Shown here: positions 46,257-56,801 of the stretch, in pieces
Layout of the letters: the number at the start of each line of letters is the position of its first letter
Numbering within the stretch: the first letter of the stretch is position 1
Assembly (NCBI GenBank): GCA_963556145.1
Contig: OY744473.1
Span: 4,092,001-4,156,000, forward strand
Direction of reading: 5' to 3'
DNA from: Hygrocybe punicea
Lineage: Eukaryota; Basidiomycota; Agaricomycetes; Agaricales; Hygrophoraceae
Length of the DNA: 64,000 nucleotides
The notes under the pieces: generated by a model
What the model saw: the letters and a program-made list of their open reading frames with translations, nothing else
Database searches by the model: none
Told to the model about the DNA's origin: nothing
Position numbers and translations under genes: made by a program

Positions 46257-48673
46257 ATGCCCAAGTCGAACAAGTCATTAAGCAAGCTCAACTATGTGAG
46301 CTCAAAGATAAGTCAGCTCCAGCAGGAGTTACGGGAACTACAACGTATGTATGTTTGACATCATCAGATATGGCTGATTGTCACTGTAGGCAAAGACAAG
46401 GCACGCAAGAAAAATTTCAAGCACACACCACACAACATGATCCAGATTCCAAAACCAAAGGGCTCTGCAGGAAGAAACCCACCAAAAAGGTACAACCTTT
46501 AAACTGAGATGGGATTGGGTGATAACAAGTGACGATATAACAACTACCAGGTACACAAGACTTTCCTCTACCATATATGCTGATGGACACTTGTGCAAAA
46601 AGCTGTTCGAAAATTAGCCGATGAATATCTCAATACTAACAAGACTATGAAGGATCAGAAAAAATTGGAGGTTTGCAAGGTTATCACAATTGTACATACA
46701 ATTTCCATATCATTTTGATGCATATATGCCTCGATATCTATCATACTATAGGCGCAAAAGAGACATAAATACTTCCGAAGATTTATTGATGGATGGCCCA
46801 TCCATGACATGATCAGCATGTACCTTTGGAACATTGTAGCCAGTGAGAAGAAGAATAAATCCAGAAATGTACGTTATTATTTAACATCTTCATTGAGCTC
46901 TAGCACAGTAATGCTGTCTAAAATAGACAAACAGTGGGAATTCTGACGAAGATGATGCCACCGATCCGAATCCAAGTCTTTGCAATGAAGATGATAATGA
47001 CATGTCTTCTGAAAACAATGACAACAACACAATCAATGAAGACGTGAATGACTCTGATCAAGATATGACTAATAAACCTATGGAGAGGGGCCGCAATCAA
47101 AACCAGAAACAAAAAGTGAGTGAACTTGTCTATTTTTACTAAACTGACACATCGGCATCAGGGACCAAGGAAATGAAATAATAATGTTGAATCACCCAAG
47201 AAAAAGACTGTTGTTTTGAAGGCTCCACCTCCAATGAAGAAGAAGACCAATTCCATTGCTCAGAAATGTAAATGAGTAGTAAGTTATTTCACTTCTGAGA
47301 ATGTGTCTCAAGCTATTGTTCGCATTAATTCACAGGCCACAACTGATGATAACGAGGACGTGGTTGATCAGCTGAAGAAGAAACGTGTCTTGTGCTTGAG
47401 GGATTTATGTCGTGGCGACGAAGAGGAGGAAGAGGATATGGAAACCAAAGTTATGGCACTTGGCCATTTTGAACACCTCTGCAACTGACAGTTCATTCAG
47501 GTGACTGAGAAAAAGACCATCATTTTGAAGGCTCCACCTCCAATGAAGAAGAAGACCAATTCTGTTGCTCAGAAATGTAAATGAGTAGTAAGTTATTTCA
47601 CTTCTGAGAATGTGTCTCAAGCTATTGTTCACATTGATTCACAGGCCACAACCGACGATAACGAGGACATGGTTGATCAGCCGAAGAAGAAACATGTCTT
47701 GTGCTTGAGGGATTTATGTCGTGGCGACAAAGAGGAGGAAGACGATATAGTGAGTAAAGTTACATCTAAAAAAATTTCTGACAAACTTTGATTACAGGTC
47801 TCAATGAAACCAGCGCCTCCTTTGACTATTTGCCCATATGAAGACTGCAACAACCCAATTCCTCATCACATGAAGCCTGCACTGCTTAAGATGTTCGAAT
47901 ACCATAGGACTCTGATTGACCAGCAAGGACCTGACACCGCCGCAGTCTTACGATCAACAATGATGATTCATATTGAACTAGAAGCTGAACACAAGAAGAA
48001 CACCTACCTCAATCTATCACGAATGAATGGTTGGCTGATTTCAAGCGCTTGCCGGATCGCATTATGGCAATGACAGATGAGTTGGAGACACTGATTATGG
48101 TCCAGGGTACTCGAGGAGATGGCCAAATCCAACAAGGTTTGCACAACAGCCTTGCATGCGAAGGTCTTGACAGCAACTTCAAGAAGTTTGCAACCCTTCA
48201 CCCAACTATCATACCAGAAATTATTATCAACAATGCTTGACCAGGATAGTAGGCATCTTTTTTATCTTATCATCATCATCTGCTGATTTGCACATCTCAG
48301 CTATGGCTTGAAGGGCACCACCATCATATACAGCACACTTCTTTGCATGTTCAACCCATCCAGCACCCCCTGTGATGCCTTCGCACCTCTCAGCCTTTCC
48401 AAATTCACTTCATACATACTGGTCCCCTATATTGGGCACCATCTTATCGCAGGTGACCTCAACTGTGGGAGCATTGCTGCCTATCAAGAGATGGTCGACA
48501 GTGGTGACACTGGAGCAAATTTGCAACCTGCAGAGGATGATGACCAAGAAATTGATGAACTCGTGCAAGCCAATAACTGCAAGGCAAGACTTCGAAGAGA
48601 ACAACAGGCAAGGGAAAGTTTGATGACTCAGGAAGAAATGTTGGCAACCAAGGTGTGCAATTGCCAACTATAA
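46257..48673 (+). pseudogene. RTC4-like second gene of the CACTA element
   Basis: Starts 105 bp from the transposase start, in the opposite direction. N-terminal exons: MPKSNKSLSKLNYVS, a basic stretch, KLADEYLNTNKTMKDQKKLE, RRFIDGWPIHDMISMYLWN, then acidic Asn/Asp-rich and KKK-rich repeats. The C-terminal part (47810-48670) has CPYEDCNNPIP, MIHIELEAEHKK, NEWLADFKRLPDRIMAMTDE and LSLSKFTSYILVPYIGHHLI followed by GDL, matching the RTC4-like layout (zinc-like pair, H-x2-E, LPxRI, LVP..LI..D). A frame change near 47990 and stops in the repeated middle mark decay. Further possible exons follow to about 49089. Confidence 0.6.
47199..47755 (+). repeat. 309-bp tandem duplication in CACTA second gene
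   Basis: The stretch containing TTTTGAAGGCTCCACC recurs at 47214 and 47523 and remains similar for about 240 bp (through GGGATTTATGTCGTGGCGAC). The copies differ by scattered substitutions, so the duplication is not very recent. Confidence 0.8.
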
Positions 48674-50665
48674 TGTCTTTTTACCCACACACCCCGAAAA
48701 CAGAATGACGCCTCGAAGATCGCAGCACCCACTGTGTCAGATAAAAACTATAAAAGGAGTAGCTAACTGGCCTTGCCTACAACTAACGGTATTTTGCAGC
48801 AGTCAAGCCCCACTGCACCAGCAAGGTTCAGCAAGCACAATTGTACCACAAAATGACCGACTCAAACTACTCGATATCTTCCACAATTCACCATCTCAGC
48901 ACTCAGGCACTGAGACCTCAGGTTTGGTCCCAATACATCGTCCCCATGCTCTTGTTTGTGGCCATATCATCACACTGGCTCAACTCTCGCACCTTGAAGT
49001 TGCCTCCCAGAGCCCTCATTAGAATTTTTGTTGCATCCCCTTCGCTGTATGAGTCTTTCTTACTTGTGGCCCTTTCTACCACCATGTGATATCTTCAAGT
49101 CGACTTGAAAATCATATTGTTATTAGTGCTATCAAGCGAGATATGGTTATAAATCATTAATTTGACCCTTCATGTCAGTGCGAACACCACTTGAAATCAG
49201 TCAGAAATCCATTACAAATCATTGATAAAGACACTAAAGATGAGTGGGAAAAAGTGGTATTTCAGCAATCTGAATCACTGATTTTGGCAGTGAGTGACCA
49301 ACTGTTTTTTAGTGGGTTGGCCTATTGAAGAATAGTGATTTTGGTTGCTGATTTTCAGCGAATCTTCTTCCCTCAGTGATTGGACCCTGTGACAATGTGA
49401 AGGAATGGCAACTGAACACAAAAATTTTCTTTTTTACTTACATCTTCTCAACCTTGACATGCCCCCCACCTGCTCTGGTCCTGGGAGTAGTGCTACCAAA
49501 GTTCAGTTCAGGATTTCACGTGAACTGAACCTGAACCGCCCTGAACCATTCGGATTTTTTTTCAGGGCCTGAACCGGGTTCATGAACGGTTTGGACACCC
49601 AATTTTAGTCTTATCACGCATTTTATTAAAAAAAATTACAATATATTATTGTAGCTATTCATCTATCTAGGGCACTCATTATCTTCTGGTAAATATTTAA
49701 ATTTGTGTGTATCCACGGGTATCGCCTTGTGTTGGTGAGGCACACACCCCCCTTTAACCTCGCGAACATAACCCTGATGTCAATTGACGCTGGGCTGCAT
49801 GGTCGTGAGGTGTTCACTGGGGTGGGGACCTGGTCCCTGCTGCTGCTGGTGACCCCGTGGCTCCCGCTGCTCCCCTCGCCTCAAATTGAGCCGTCGTTGC
49901 CATTGCTGTGGACGACAGCGTGCGTGTTCGCATAGTTGGGGCATTGGTGTTTGTGTGGGCATGCCTATGCCACCATCAGGAAATTGAACATGAAATGAGA
50001 AAGTCTTATAAGACCTGATCTGATACATCATAAGTAACATCCAGTATCACTATGATGACAGCCAGGTCAACTCAGATAATTTATGGTTACCTAGATGAAA
50101 ATACATCACATCAAGCATATTGATGTCAATGTAGCATTAGTTGCCAACAATGTCTTGACCACTAATTCTGGTATTCATTGGTAACCAATGATATTAGAAT
50201 ATCTGTTATTGAGTAATAGGAGGGGAAAAAATTCTGCCTTTTAACCATTGTCTTTCTCATTCACTTATCTTATAATGGTCTCATGTTAAATCTTCTTGGA
50301 ATTTATCTGATGTTATCTCAAGGTCTTAGAATTAATTTTATCTAATCTTATCTCAAGGTCTTGAAAGTTTATCTTATCTCACTTATTGTCTTATTATCCA
50401 GTTTGAATGCTTAATATAAGTGTAAGGATGAAAAATTGAGACATGAACAAGATTTTGTATTTTGTTCAACCCACAGGTGTGCAGCCAAATAGTGCCAACA
50501 TATGTGTACATATTTATACAGACTCCAGGTACAAGAAAGATAGTTACTTGCCAATGGAATGCCAAATCTTAACAGTGTGACCATGCATAGATTTTAATAT
50601 ATCACCACATACAAAATGATTCCAGTCTTGCAATACCTCTGAGAAGAATTCACCATCTTAACATC

Positions 50666-50951
50666 AGAATTACATGACATGATCTTAGAATATCAGTGTG
50701 ATAGCTACAGGAATAGTGTGACAATATTCTTATCAGAATTACATGACTTTATCTTAAAATATCAATGTGATAGCTACAGGAATAGTGTGACAATATTGTT
50801 ATCAGAATTACATGACTTTATCTTAAAATATCAATGTGATAGCTACAGGAATAGTGTGACAATATTGTTATCAGAATTACATGACTTTATCTTAAAATAT
50901 CAATGTGATAGCTACAGGAATAGTATGACAATATTGTTATCAGAGTTCTAA
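50666..50951 (+). repeat. Four 69-bp tandem repeats in hAT-2
   Basis: ATAGCTACAG recurs at 50701, 50770, 50839 and 50908. The unit is 69 bp, a multiple of three, so it also produces a 23-residue repeat in one frame; the AT-rich content argues against coding. Confidence 0.85.
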
Positions 50952-50988
50952 ATTGTGATAAGCTTATATATCACTAGATCACATGATA

Positions 50989-51649
50989 TCAGTCAGCTAT
51001 CTGTTGATAAGATCTGTCTGGAAATCCCTGTGTCTCCACGTTTTCCTGATGCCCCCGGTGCTGTTGATGCCGCTGCTGCTGCTGCTGCTGCTGGTGTTGT
51101 CGCCGGGCTGGTGTTGTTGGCTGGTGCCGGCCCTGGTGCCATTGCCACTGCTGTTGACGCTGCTGTTGCTGGTGTTGTGCTGGTGCCACCAGTGCTGCTG
51201 CTGGTGCTGGTGATGTGCTGGTGCTGGCCATGCTTCGTGAAGTAGTTAGTAACATAGAAATAAAAAAGTACACTTACGTTGTTAGTGTTGGTGCTGGTGC
51301 ATCACTGGTGCTGGTGTTGGCGCTGGTGATGGTGATGGTGCTGGTGCTGCCATGGGCATGGGCGAGGGCGAGGATGTGGGTGTGGTCATGGGCGTCATTG
51401 GGCTGGTGTGTAAAGTACTATTAGCTGACTTTGTTATTGATAAATACACTTACGATTGGCAGCGGGGTTGGGTGCACCAACCCTGCCATTCTCTTTCTCT
51501 CGTTTGCCGGTGGTTCGTTGATTGTGACGCGCCGATATGGTGGTGGTGGTGGTGTTGGTGGTGGTGCCACCGCTGCTGTCACCTCCAATGTTGCTGGTGC
51601 TTGCATTGTGCGTCGTCATCATCATCGTCGTTGTGGTAGCTTCTGACTT
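50989..51649 (-). CDS. Possible spliced Gln/Thr-rich ORF carried by hAT-2
   Basis: On the minus strand three low-complexity open blocks are separated by intron-like gaps with GTAAGT donors: about 51649-51461, then 51408-51290, then 51234-50989 (stop). The first gap has CTAAT before a CAG acceptor, and the second ends in GAAG. The product would be Thr/Asn/Ser-rich (GGTTTNTTTTTIS) then Gln/His-rich (QHQQQQRQQQW). The consensus splice sites suggest a captured host gene piece rather than chance, but there is no domain, and trinucleotide repeats alone can give long open frames. Confidence 0.3.
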
Positions 51650-51698
51650 GGCGGTGGCTGGTAGAAGTACCTACAAATGGATTAGTGACTCGAAAAGA

Positions 51699-52547
51699 CA
51701 CAGGGTGCGCAGTAGCATACCATGTCACACAGTATCTTGAAAGTACTTGACAAGTATACTAAATATCATTACCACAACATTCAACATGGTATTGTAACAG
51801 TATTCAGACATAAACTACAATACTTGTGCTCAAATTCATCTGAAGGTATGAAGGCAAATGAGACTTATACCTTTTCAATAACAACAAGCCTTTTGTTTCA
51901 CTACTTTTACTGTATCTACAGCAAAGTACTATATAGTTCAGATAGAATACTTGCAGCCTAAGATGAATCACAGTATTAAACTAGTAAGGAAGTTGTGCCA
52001 CTTTCACTACTAGGATACCTTTTGAATCCTTTCAAGATACAGTGTGAAATAGTATAGTACTGTTGCCATATTGTGGATTTAAGATACTGTGTCAATACTT
52101 TTAAGATACTGTTTCAGTACTTTTATTATAATAAAAGTATCTTAAAAGTATTGACACAGTATCTTAAATCCACAATATGGCAACAGTACTATACTATTTC
52201 ACACTGTATCTTGATAGGATTCAAAAGGTATCCTAATAGAAAAAGTGGCCCAACTTCCTTACTGGTTTAATACTTTGATTCATCTTAGGCTGCAAGTATT
52301 CTATCCAAACTATACAGTACTTTGCTGTAAATACAGTAAAAGTAGTGAAACAAAAGGCTTGATGTTATTGAAAAGGTATAAGTCTCATTTGCCTTCATAT
52401 CTTCAGATGAATTTGAGCACAAGTATTGTAGTTTATGTCTGAATACTGTTACAATACCATGTTGAATGTTATGGTAATGATATTTAGTATACTTGTCAAG
52501 TACTTTCAAGATACTGTGTGACATGGTATGCTACTGTGCACCCTGTG
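51699..52547. mobile_element. 849-bp near-perfect palindrome (foldback element)
   Basis: The left arm 51699-about 52120 mirrors 52130-52547 almost base for base. The centre is a loopless palindrome ACTTTTATTATAATAAAAGT, with only an 11-nt asymmetry nearby. Ends are CACAGGGTGCGCAG and its complement, with 8-bp flanks CGAAAAGA and AGAAAAGA (7 of 8 equal), which suggests a hAT-type insertion. No gene: the mirrored 79-codon frames come from the arms. Confidence 0.85.
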
Positions 52548-53391
52548 AGAAAAGATTATAAAAGTACAAACTTACCTATTTGCCTCGAACAGTTGCGTTT
52601 GAGGCTTTTCATGGTGGTTGTCGGTGGCTGAGAATAAAGTTCAGTGCCTAAACGGAAATTTGCCAAATCGGCATGTGAGCACAACTTTCGTTTGGAGGGA
52701 AAAACACATACCTGCGGACATCGGTTCAGGGGTTCTGAACTGCTTGTGACCTGTTTAGACAACCTGGGGGTTGCCTGAACCCCGAACCGGACCCGGTGTG
52801 GAGGCTCCGGGCCCTCTGGACCCGAATCCTCTTCATATCCCACTTCGTCCCCATCCATTCCCATTCAGGTATCGTCGATTCCGCCCGATTCCGGTCGTTT
52901 CCATCAATTCCGCTCCGGATTCCGCCTCCGGATTCGTTCCTACATGCACTGCAATGTCTCTAACGACCCGGAATTAGTACGTATATAGTTACATATGATA
53001 TATCTTCGTTTCCCATTACTTAGTACATAGCACCATTCCTCCTATACTCCGCTCCACTCCACTCCTATCAGTTACAGCCTTCGGTTGTAGTACATAGTTA
53101 CTACAGCACAGGATCTCTCCCAGTAGTATAAAAGATGTACTCTTATACTACAACCATATAGAAAATACAGGTTATCACTCCCCTTCAGTTCTATTTCTTA
53201 GTCCTCACTTCGTATCGTCTCCATATTAGTCTTCATACTCCACTCTCTTCACTTCCCCTCTGATCCAGAACCCTGGATTCGGGTTGGATTGACTAGACTA
53301 CATAGACACTAAACTCCTCTGATCACTTCTTAGCTGATCACCACTTTCGTAGATTTCCATTCGGGTCTACAACCGAACTCGCCATCACAAC

Positions 53392-53409
53392 TGGAGCCCA
53401 CCGCGAGGA
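53392..53409 (+). other. Primer-binding site of gypsy-B
   Basis: TGGAGCCCACCGCGAGGA, two bases after the 5' LTR; identical to the site in gypsy-A. Confidence 0.7.
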
Positions 53410-53583
53410 GTTTATTTCTTTTGTCTTTTCATACCCTCCCCACGGTCGGCTTTGACTTTCATGACGTTTCCCTCTTCTACCCGACTCTAGTTATTTAGTT
53501 CCACTTATGACTTCAACCTCGACCTCGAACCTCCTCGACCCGACCCGCTTTCCGACCCGCATCCCAATTTAGACATTCCCGAT

Positions 53584-54336
53584 ATGATGTACGGATTCAT
53601 GCCTCTCCAAGGTGATCCCTCAGCCCCGACATTCGACGGAAACGAACTCGACCTCCCCCGCTTCTTCGACGAAATCGACATACTCGGTTCCGATTGTGGA
53701 CTCACGGACGCTTTGAAGATTCGTTACACGCTACGGTACCTCAACAACAACGATTACAAACTCTGGTCGACACTTCCCGCCGCTTCCGCTAAAGACTTCA
53801 TCGCTTTCCGACGTGCCGTCTTCGACTTTTATCCTGGTGCTACGGATTCCATCCGGTATACGATCTCGGATCTCAATCAACTTACGCGACGACAATCGGC
53901 TTACAGTATAGAGAACAAAGCGGACTTAGGACAATATTTCCGGGATTTCATACGCATTTCCAGTGTCTTGTTTGACAACGGCCGTCTATCGGATAAGCAA
54001 CGGAACACATACTTCGCCAACGGATTCGACTCAGACCTTCGTCTACGTATTGAAGAACGCCTCCATTACCTTCTTCCTGACCATTACCACGACGATCCGT
54101 ACCCGCTCGACGTTTTCCACGATGCCGCCTTATTCCTACTTTCCGGTTATCGCTCCGTTCTGAAATCCCCTTCCCTTGCCGTTACTATCTCTAGTCCCGA
54201 TTCCGGTCCCCATCTCCTACCCGTCATAGCTTTGTCATCTCCAGTCCCGATTCCAACCTCGATCCCGCCCACCATCGTTCATTCCATCCCCCACGTTCAT
54301 TCCGGTCCTTCGTATACTCCGTCCCCGTCATCGTGA
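53584..54336 (+). CDS. Gypsy-B gag
   Basis: 250 codons. Homologous to gypsy-A gag: SAPTFDGNELDLPRFFDEID, YTLRYLNNNDYKLWSTLPA, YFRDFIRISSVLFDNGRLS, DPYPLDVFHDAALFLLSG. It lacks the C-terminal Cys/His region and coiled coil seen in gypsy-A gag and ends in a Ser/Pro-rich tail. An upstream ATG at 53507 opens a sequence MTSTSTSN like the gypsy-A gag start but is out of frame, so the original N-terminus may have been lost by a frameshift. Its role would be particle formation; whether it still works is unknown. Confidence 0.75.
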   Translation: MMYGFMPLQGDPSAPTFDGNELDLPRFFDEIDILGSDCGLTDALKIRYTLRYLNNNDYKLWSTLPAASAKDFIAFRRAVFDFYPGATDSIRYTISDLNQLTRRQSAYSIENKADLGQYFRDFIRISSVLFDNGRLSDKQRNTYFANGFDSDLRLRIEERLHYLLPDHYHDDPYPLDVFHDAALFLLSGYRSVLKSPSLAVTISSPDSGPHLLPVIALSSPVPIPTSIPPTIVHSIPHVHSGPSYTPSPSS

Positions 54337-54357
54337 TCCCCGTCCCCATCCATTCCG

Positions 54358-55263
54358 GTGCCCCTTGAGACCGTCATTTGTTTACAGGTTTTGTCGTCCA
54401 GTCCCATGTCGCCCCCGTCCGATCCCACTCCCGATTTATCGATGCCGGTCAACGATTTATCCATTCCGTTTCCTATTTCATCCCCGTCATCTCCGGTTTC
54501 GTCCCCTCCAGTTTCCGTCCACGAACTCGTACCGGACCCGCTCCCATTGTCCTCGGATTCTCCAGAAATAGACATACCGTCCCCGATATTGCCGCCATAT
54601 TGTCCTCCATCACCGTCTATCGAGATTCCGTTGACTTTGGTTGAGTATTCCGTACCTGTTCCCAATCCGGACTCCATTCCACCCCTTGTATTTGATTTCG
54701 ATTCCGGTTCCGATTCCGTTATGTCGACCCCTTCATTCCCGGTTCCCCTCGTCGTTTCCGCTCCCGTATCGTTGTCGGTTCTGTCTCCGCCCGCTTGGGG
54801 CATCCCGTCATTTTTAGACCCGTCACGCGGCACACCCGTTATATGGGATCGTGTTGGTGTCGGCACTCCGGTTCTCGATTTTATTTTATTCCTCATTTCC
54901 GTCTTCATTCTACTTTGTGATCGCATTCTGGACCTCCGCCCCCTTGACTCCTCGCTCGAATATTTGCAAGAAGTTCTCTGCCTCCTCTCGTCGTTCCGCC
55001 TCCGACCTTCTTTCAGAAACTCTTGTGGGGATATAGACCCGTTTCCGTCTCCTATTTTTGCGTTTTCGTCTTCCGTTCCGCTTTCCGTTTCCGCTCCCGT
55101 TTCTCATTTATTTATATTTTCGTTTCCATTTCTAGTTTCCATTGTTTCCCGCTCGTTCCGGACCTGTTTCGTTTCCGTTGTATTCCGGTCCCGTCCTCCT
55201 CCTCGACCGCCAGATTCTGGTTATCTTATCTCGTCGTTCCGTTTCCCTCTTTTCTGTTTATAG
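54358..55263 (+). other. Long pyrimidine-rich open frame, doubtful gene
   Basis: 301 codons, Ser/Pro-rich first half and hydrophobic middle (FILFLISVFILLC). The strand is very poor in A, which lowers stop frequency, so the openness may be an artefact. It lies between gag and the antisense gene where pol should be. No domain recognised. Confidence 0.25.
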
Positions 55264-55335
55264 TTTTATTATGTACTCTATTTTGCTTTATGTACATTGT
55301 CCCGCATTCCGTTTTCCCTTTCCATCCGTTCCCTT

Positions 55336-56801
55336 TTATTCCCTTCTCCCTTCGTCGAGTTTGGTGTCGATTAGGTCAAGTTGACCCAGGATATGGGCCT
55401 GGTTCGCGCGTAGTCGATTTAGCTCCTTCGTCCAATGGGTTAGCTTGGTGTGGACCTCCGCGACGTATTCAGAAAGGCCGTCCGCGATCGTCAATATCTC
55501 CCTCTGCGTTTCCGTCACCATTTTGCGCACTGCCCGGACATGGTCATTGATTCCGGCTCCGATCCGTGGGTGCTTGAACGGATTTCCTCGTCTCCCTTCG
55601 TCCCGCTCCGATTCCGTATCCGGTTTGACGTCGGTCAACGTCCGCTTACTCGTCGACGCCTCTCCGGTCCGCAACCTAGGCTTCCTCACGGGCTGTGGTA
55701 TTTTCTTCGCGATGATTTTCCTCTTTGGACTACCCGCCTTCGCCTTCCCTTTCCTGTCCGCTTTTCCGGATCCGGTGGCCGGTCCCTTCGTCGATAACCC
55801 ACAGCGTCGTTTAAGTCTTTTGCACCGATCGCACGCGTATCCCTTGATTCCGCGACAAACCGCATTGGCGGTCACGCACGCATCGCATTGCCGGATCCGG
55901 AACGATTGCATATACTACGGAATTGTTAGACAGAAATGATATACGTGTCCGCGAGATATCACTTACCCCTGGAATCTTTCCCTTCGGTTCCACGTCCTCG
56001 TTCCCACTCGCATTCGAGAAATTGTTGCCGCTGTTGTAGTCCCCGTGAACGGTCTCGTCGTCCCAGGTGACCCTCTTATCCCGGTTGAGCTTTTTGTTTT
56101 TGATCGCATTCAGTACTTGGAGTCTTTTGTATTTTCGAAGTTGCTGATTGGACCAGGTGTCCTCCTCGTCCTCACTTCCGTGATGGCTGGTTTGTGTGGT
56201 TTCGTCCCGGTCCCTTTCCGCGGCTGCATTATCCCGTTTTGCTGCCTCTGCTGCCTTCGCCCTTTCCGCCTCCTCGATCCGCTTCTCCGCCTCCGCCCTC
56301 CTATTTATCTCCTCTTCGTATTGACGCGATTCCTCCGCCCGTTGCCGCTCGATCCTTTCTGCCTCCTCGACCCATTGTTTCCTCGCTTCCTCCTCCTTTT
56401 CCTCCTGCAACCATACAGTTTCCCGACGCCTCGCCTCTTTCCGTTCCCGCTCGTAGTCTTCCCAGCTCCGCAACCACTCCTCGACCTCCACCACCATCTC
56501 TCCGCCCATCGAGAAATCCTTCGGTTCCGTCACGTCGATTCCATTGTCCCGGATTTCCGTCAAGATTCCCCTGTAGTTCCGCTGCCGGGTATTGTTAGTC
56601 CGTGCCGTTTACGGGAACGGGATCTCTTACCATGGCCCGTCGTCGTCTCACCACCCATTGCCGTGCTTCGTTCTCGAATCCGTCGCATACGATATCGATT
56701 CCGGCCGCATCGACTTCTAGTAACTCGGCCACGGCGCTCTCGAAATCTTGCCGCGTTTCCGCATTGAGAGTATTGAGGAATTTGTTGTATTCCGTCGACA
56801 T
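55336..56801 (-). CDS. Antisense three-exon gene of gypsy-B: coiled-coil Zn2Cys6 protein
   Basis: Exons 56801-56631, 56581-55967 and 55914-55336; introns of 49 nt (GTAAGA..CGGCAG, branch GACTAAC) and 52 nt (GTAAGT..GTAG), both phase 0; 454 residues, no stop. Exon 1 is MSTEYNKFLNTLNAETRQDF..ARQWVVRRRRAM. Exon 2 begins RNYRGILTEIRDNG, has EVEEWLRSWEDYERERKEAR and a long coiled coil, then a TWSNQQLRKYKRLQ segment. Exon 3 carries C-x2-C-x6-C-x7-C-x2-C-x6-C (CDACVTANAVC, CDRCKRLKRRC), a basic linker and a C-terminal helix. Exon number, phases, motif order and position relative to gag match the gypsy-A gene at 28520-29916, while the sequences are clearly diverged. A longer N-terminus from 56906 is possible but has no match in gypsy-A. 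Confidence 0.8.

Larger units (their letters stand above)
42669..49378. mobile_element. CACTA-like (EnSpm) transposon
   Basis: Ends read CACTGAGGGAAG at 42669 and CTTCCCTCAGTG at 49378, flanked by ATTG on both sides (42665-42668, 49379-49382). Subterminal regions are rich in short CACTGA/TCAGTG repeats, as usual for CACTA elements. It carries a tnp2-type transposase on the minus strand and a diverging RTC4-like gene on the plus strand, both damaged. Confidence 0.75.

Noticed and set aside
54358..55263. 301-codon frame as an extra gypsy-B protein
   Set aside because: Strong strand composition bias can explain the open frame and there is no counterpart in gypsy-A.
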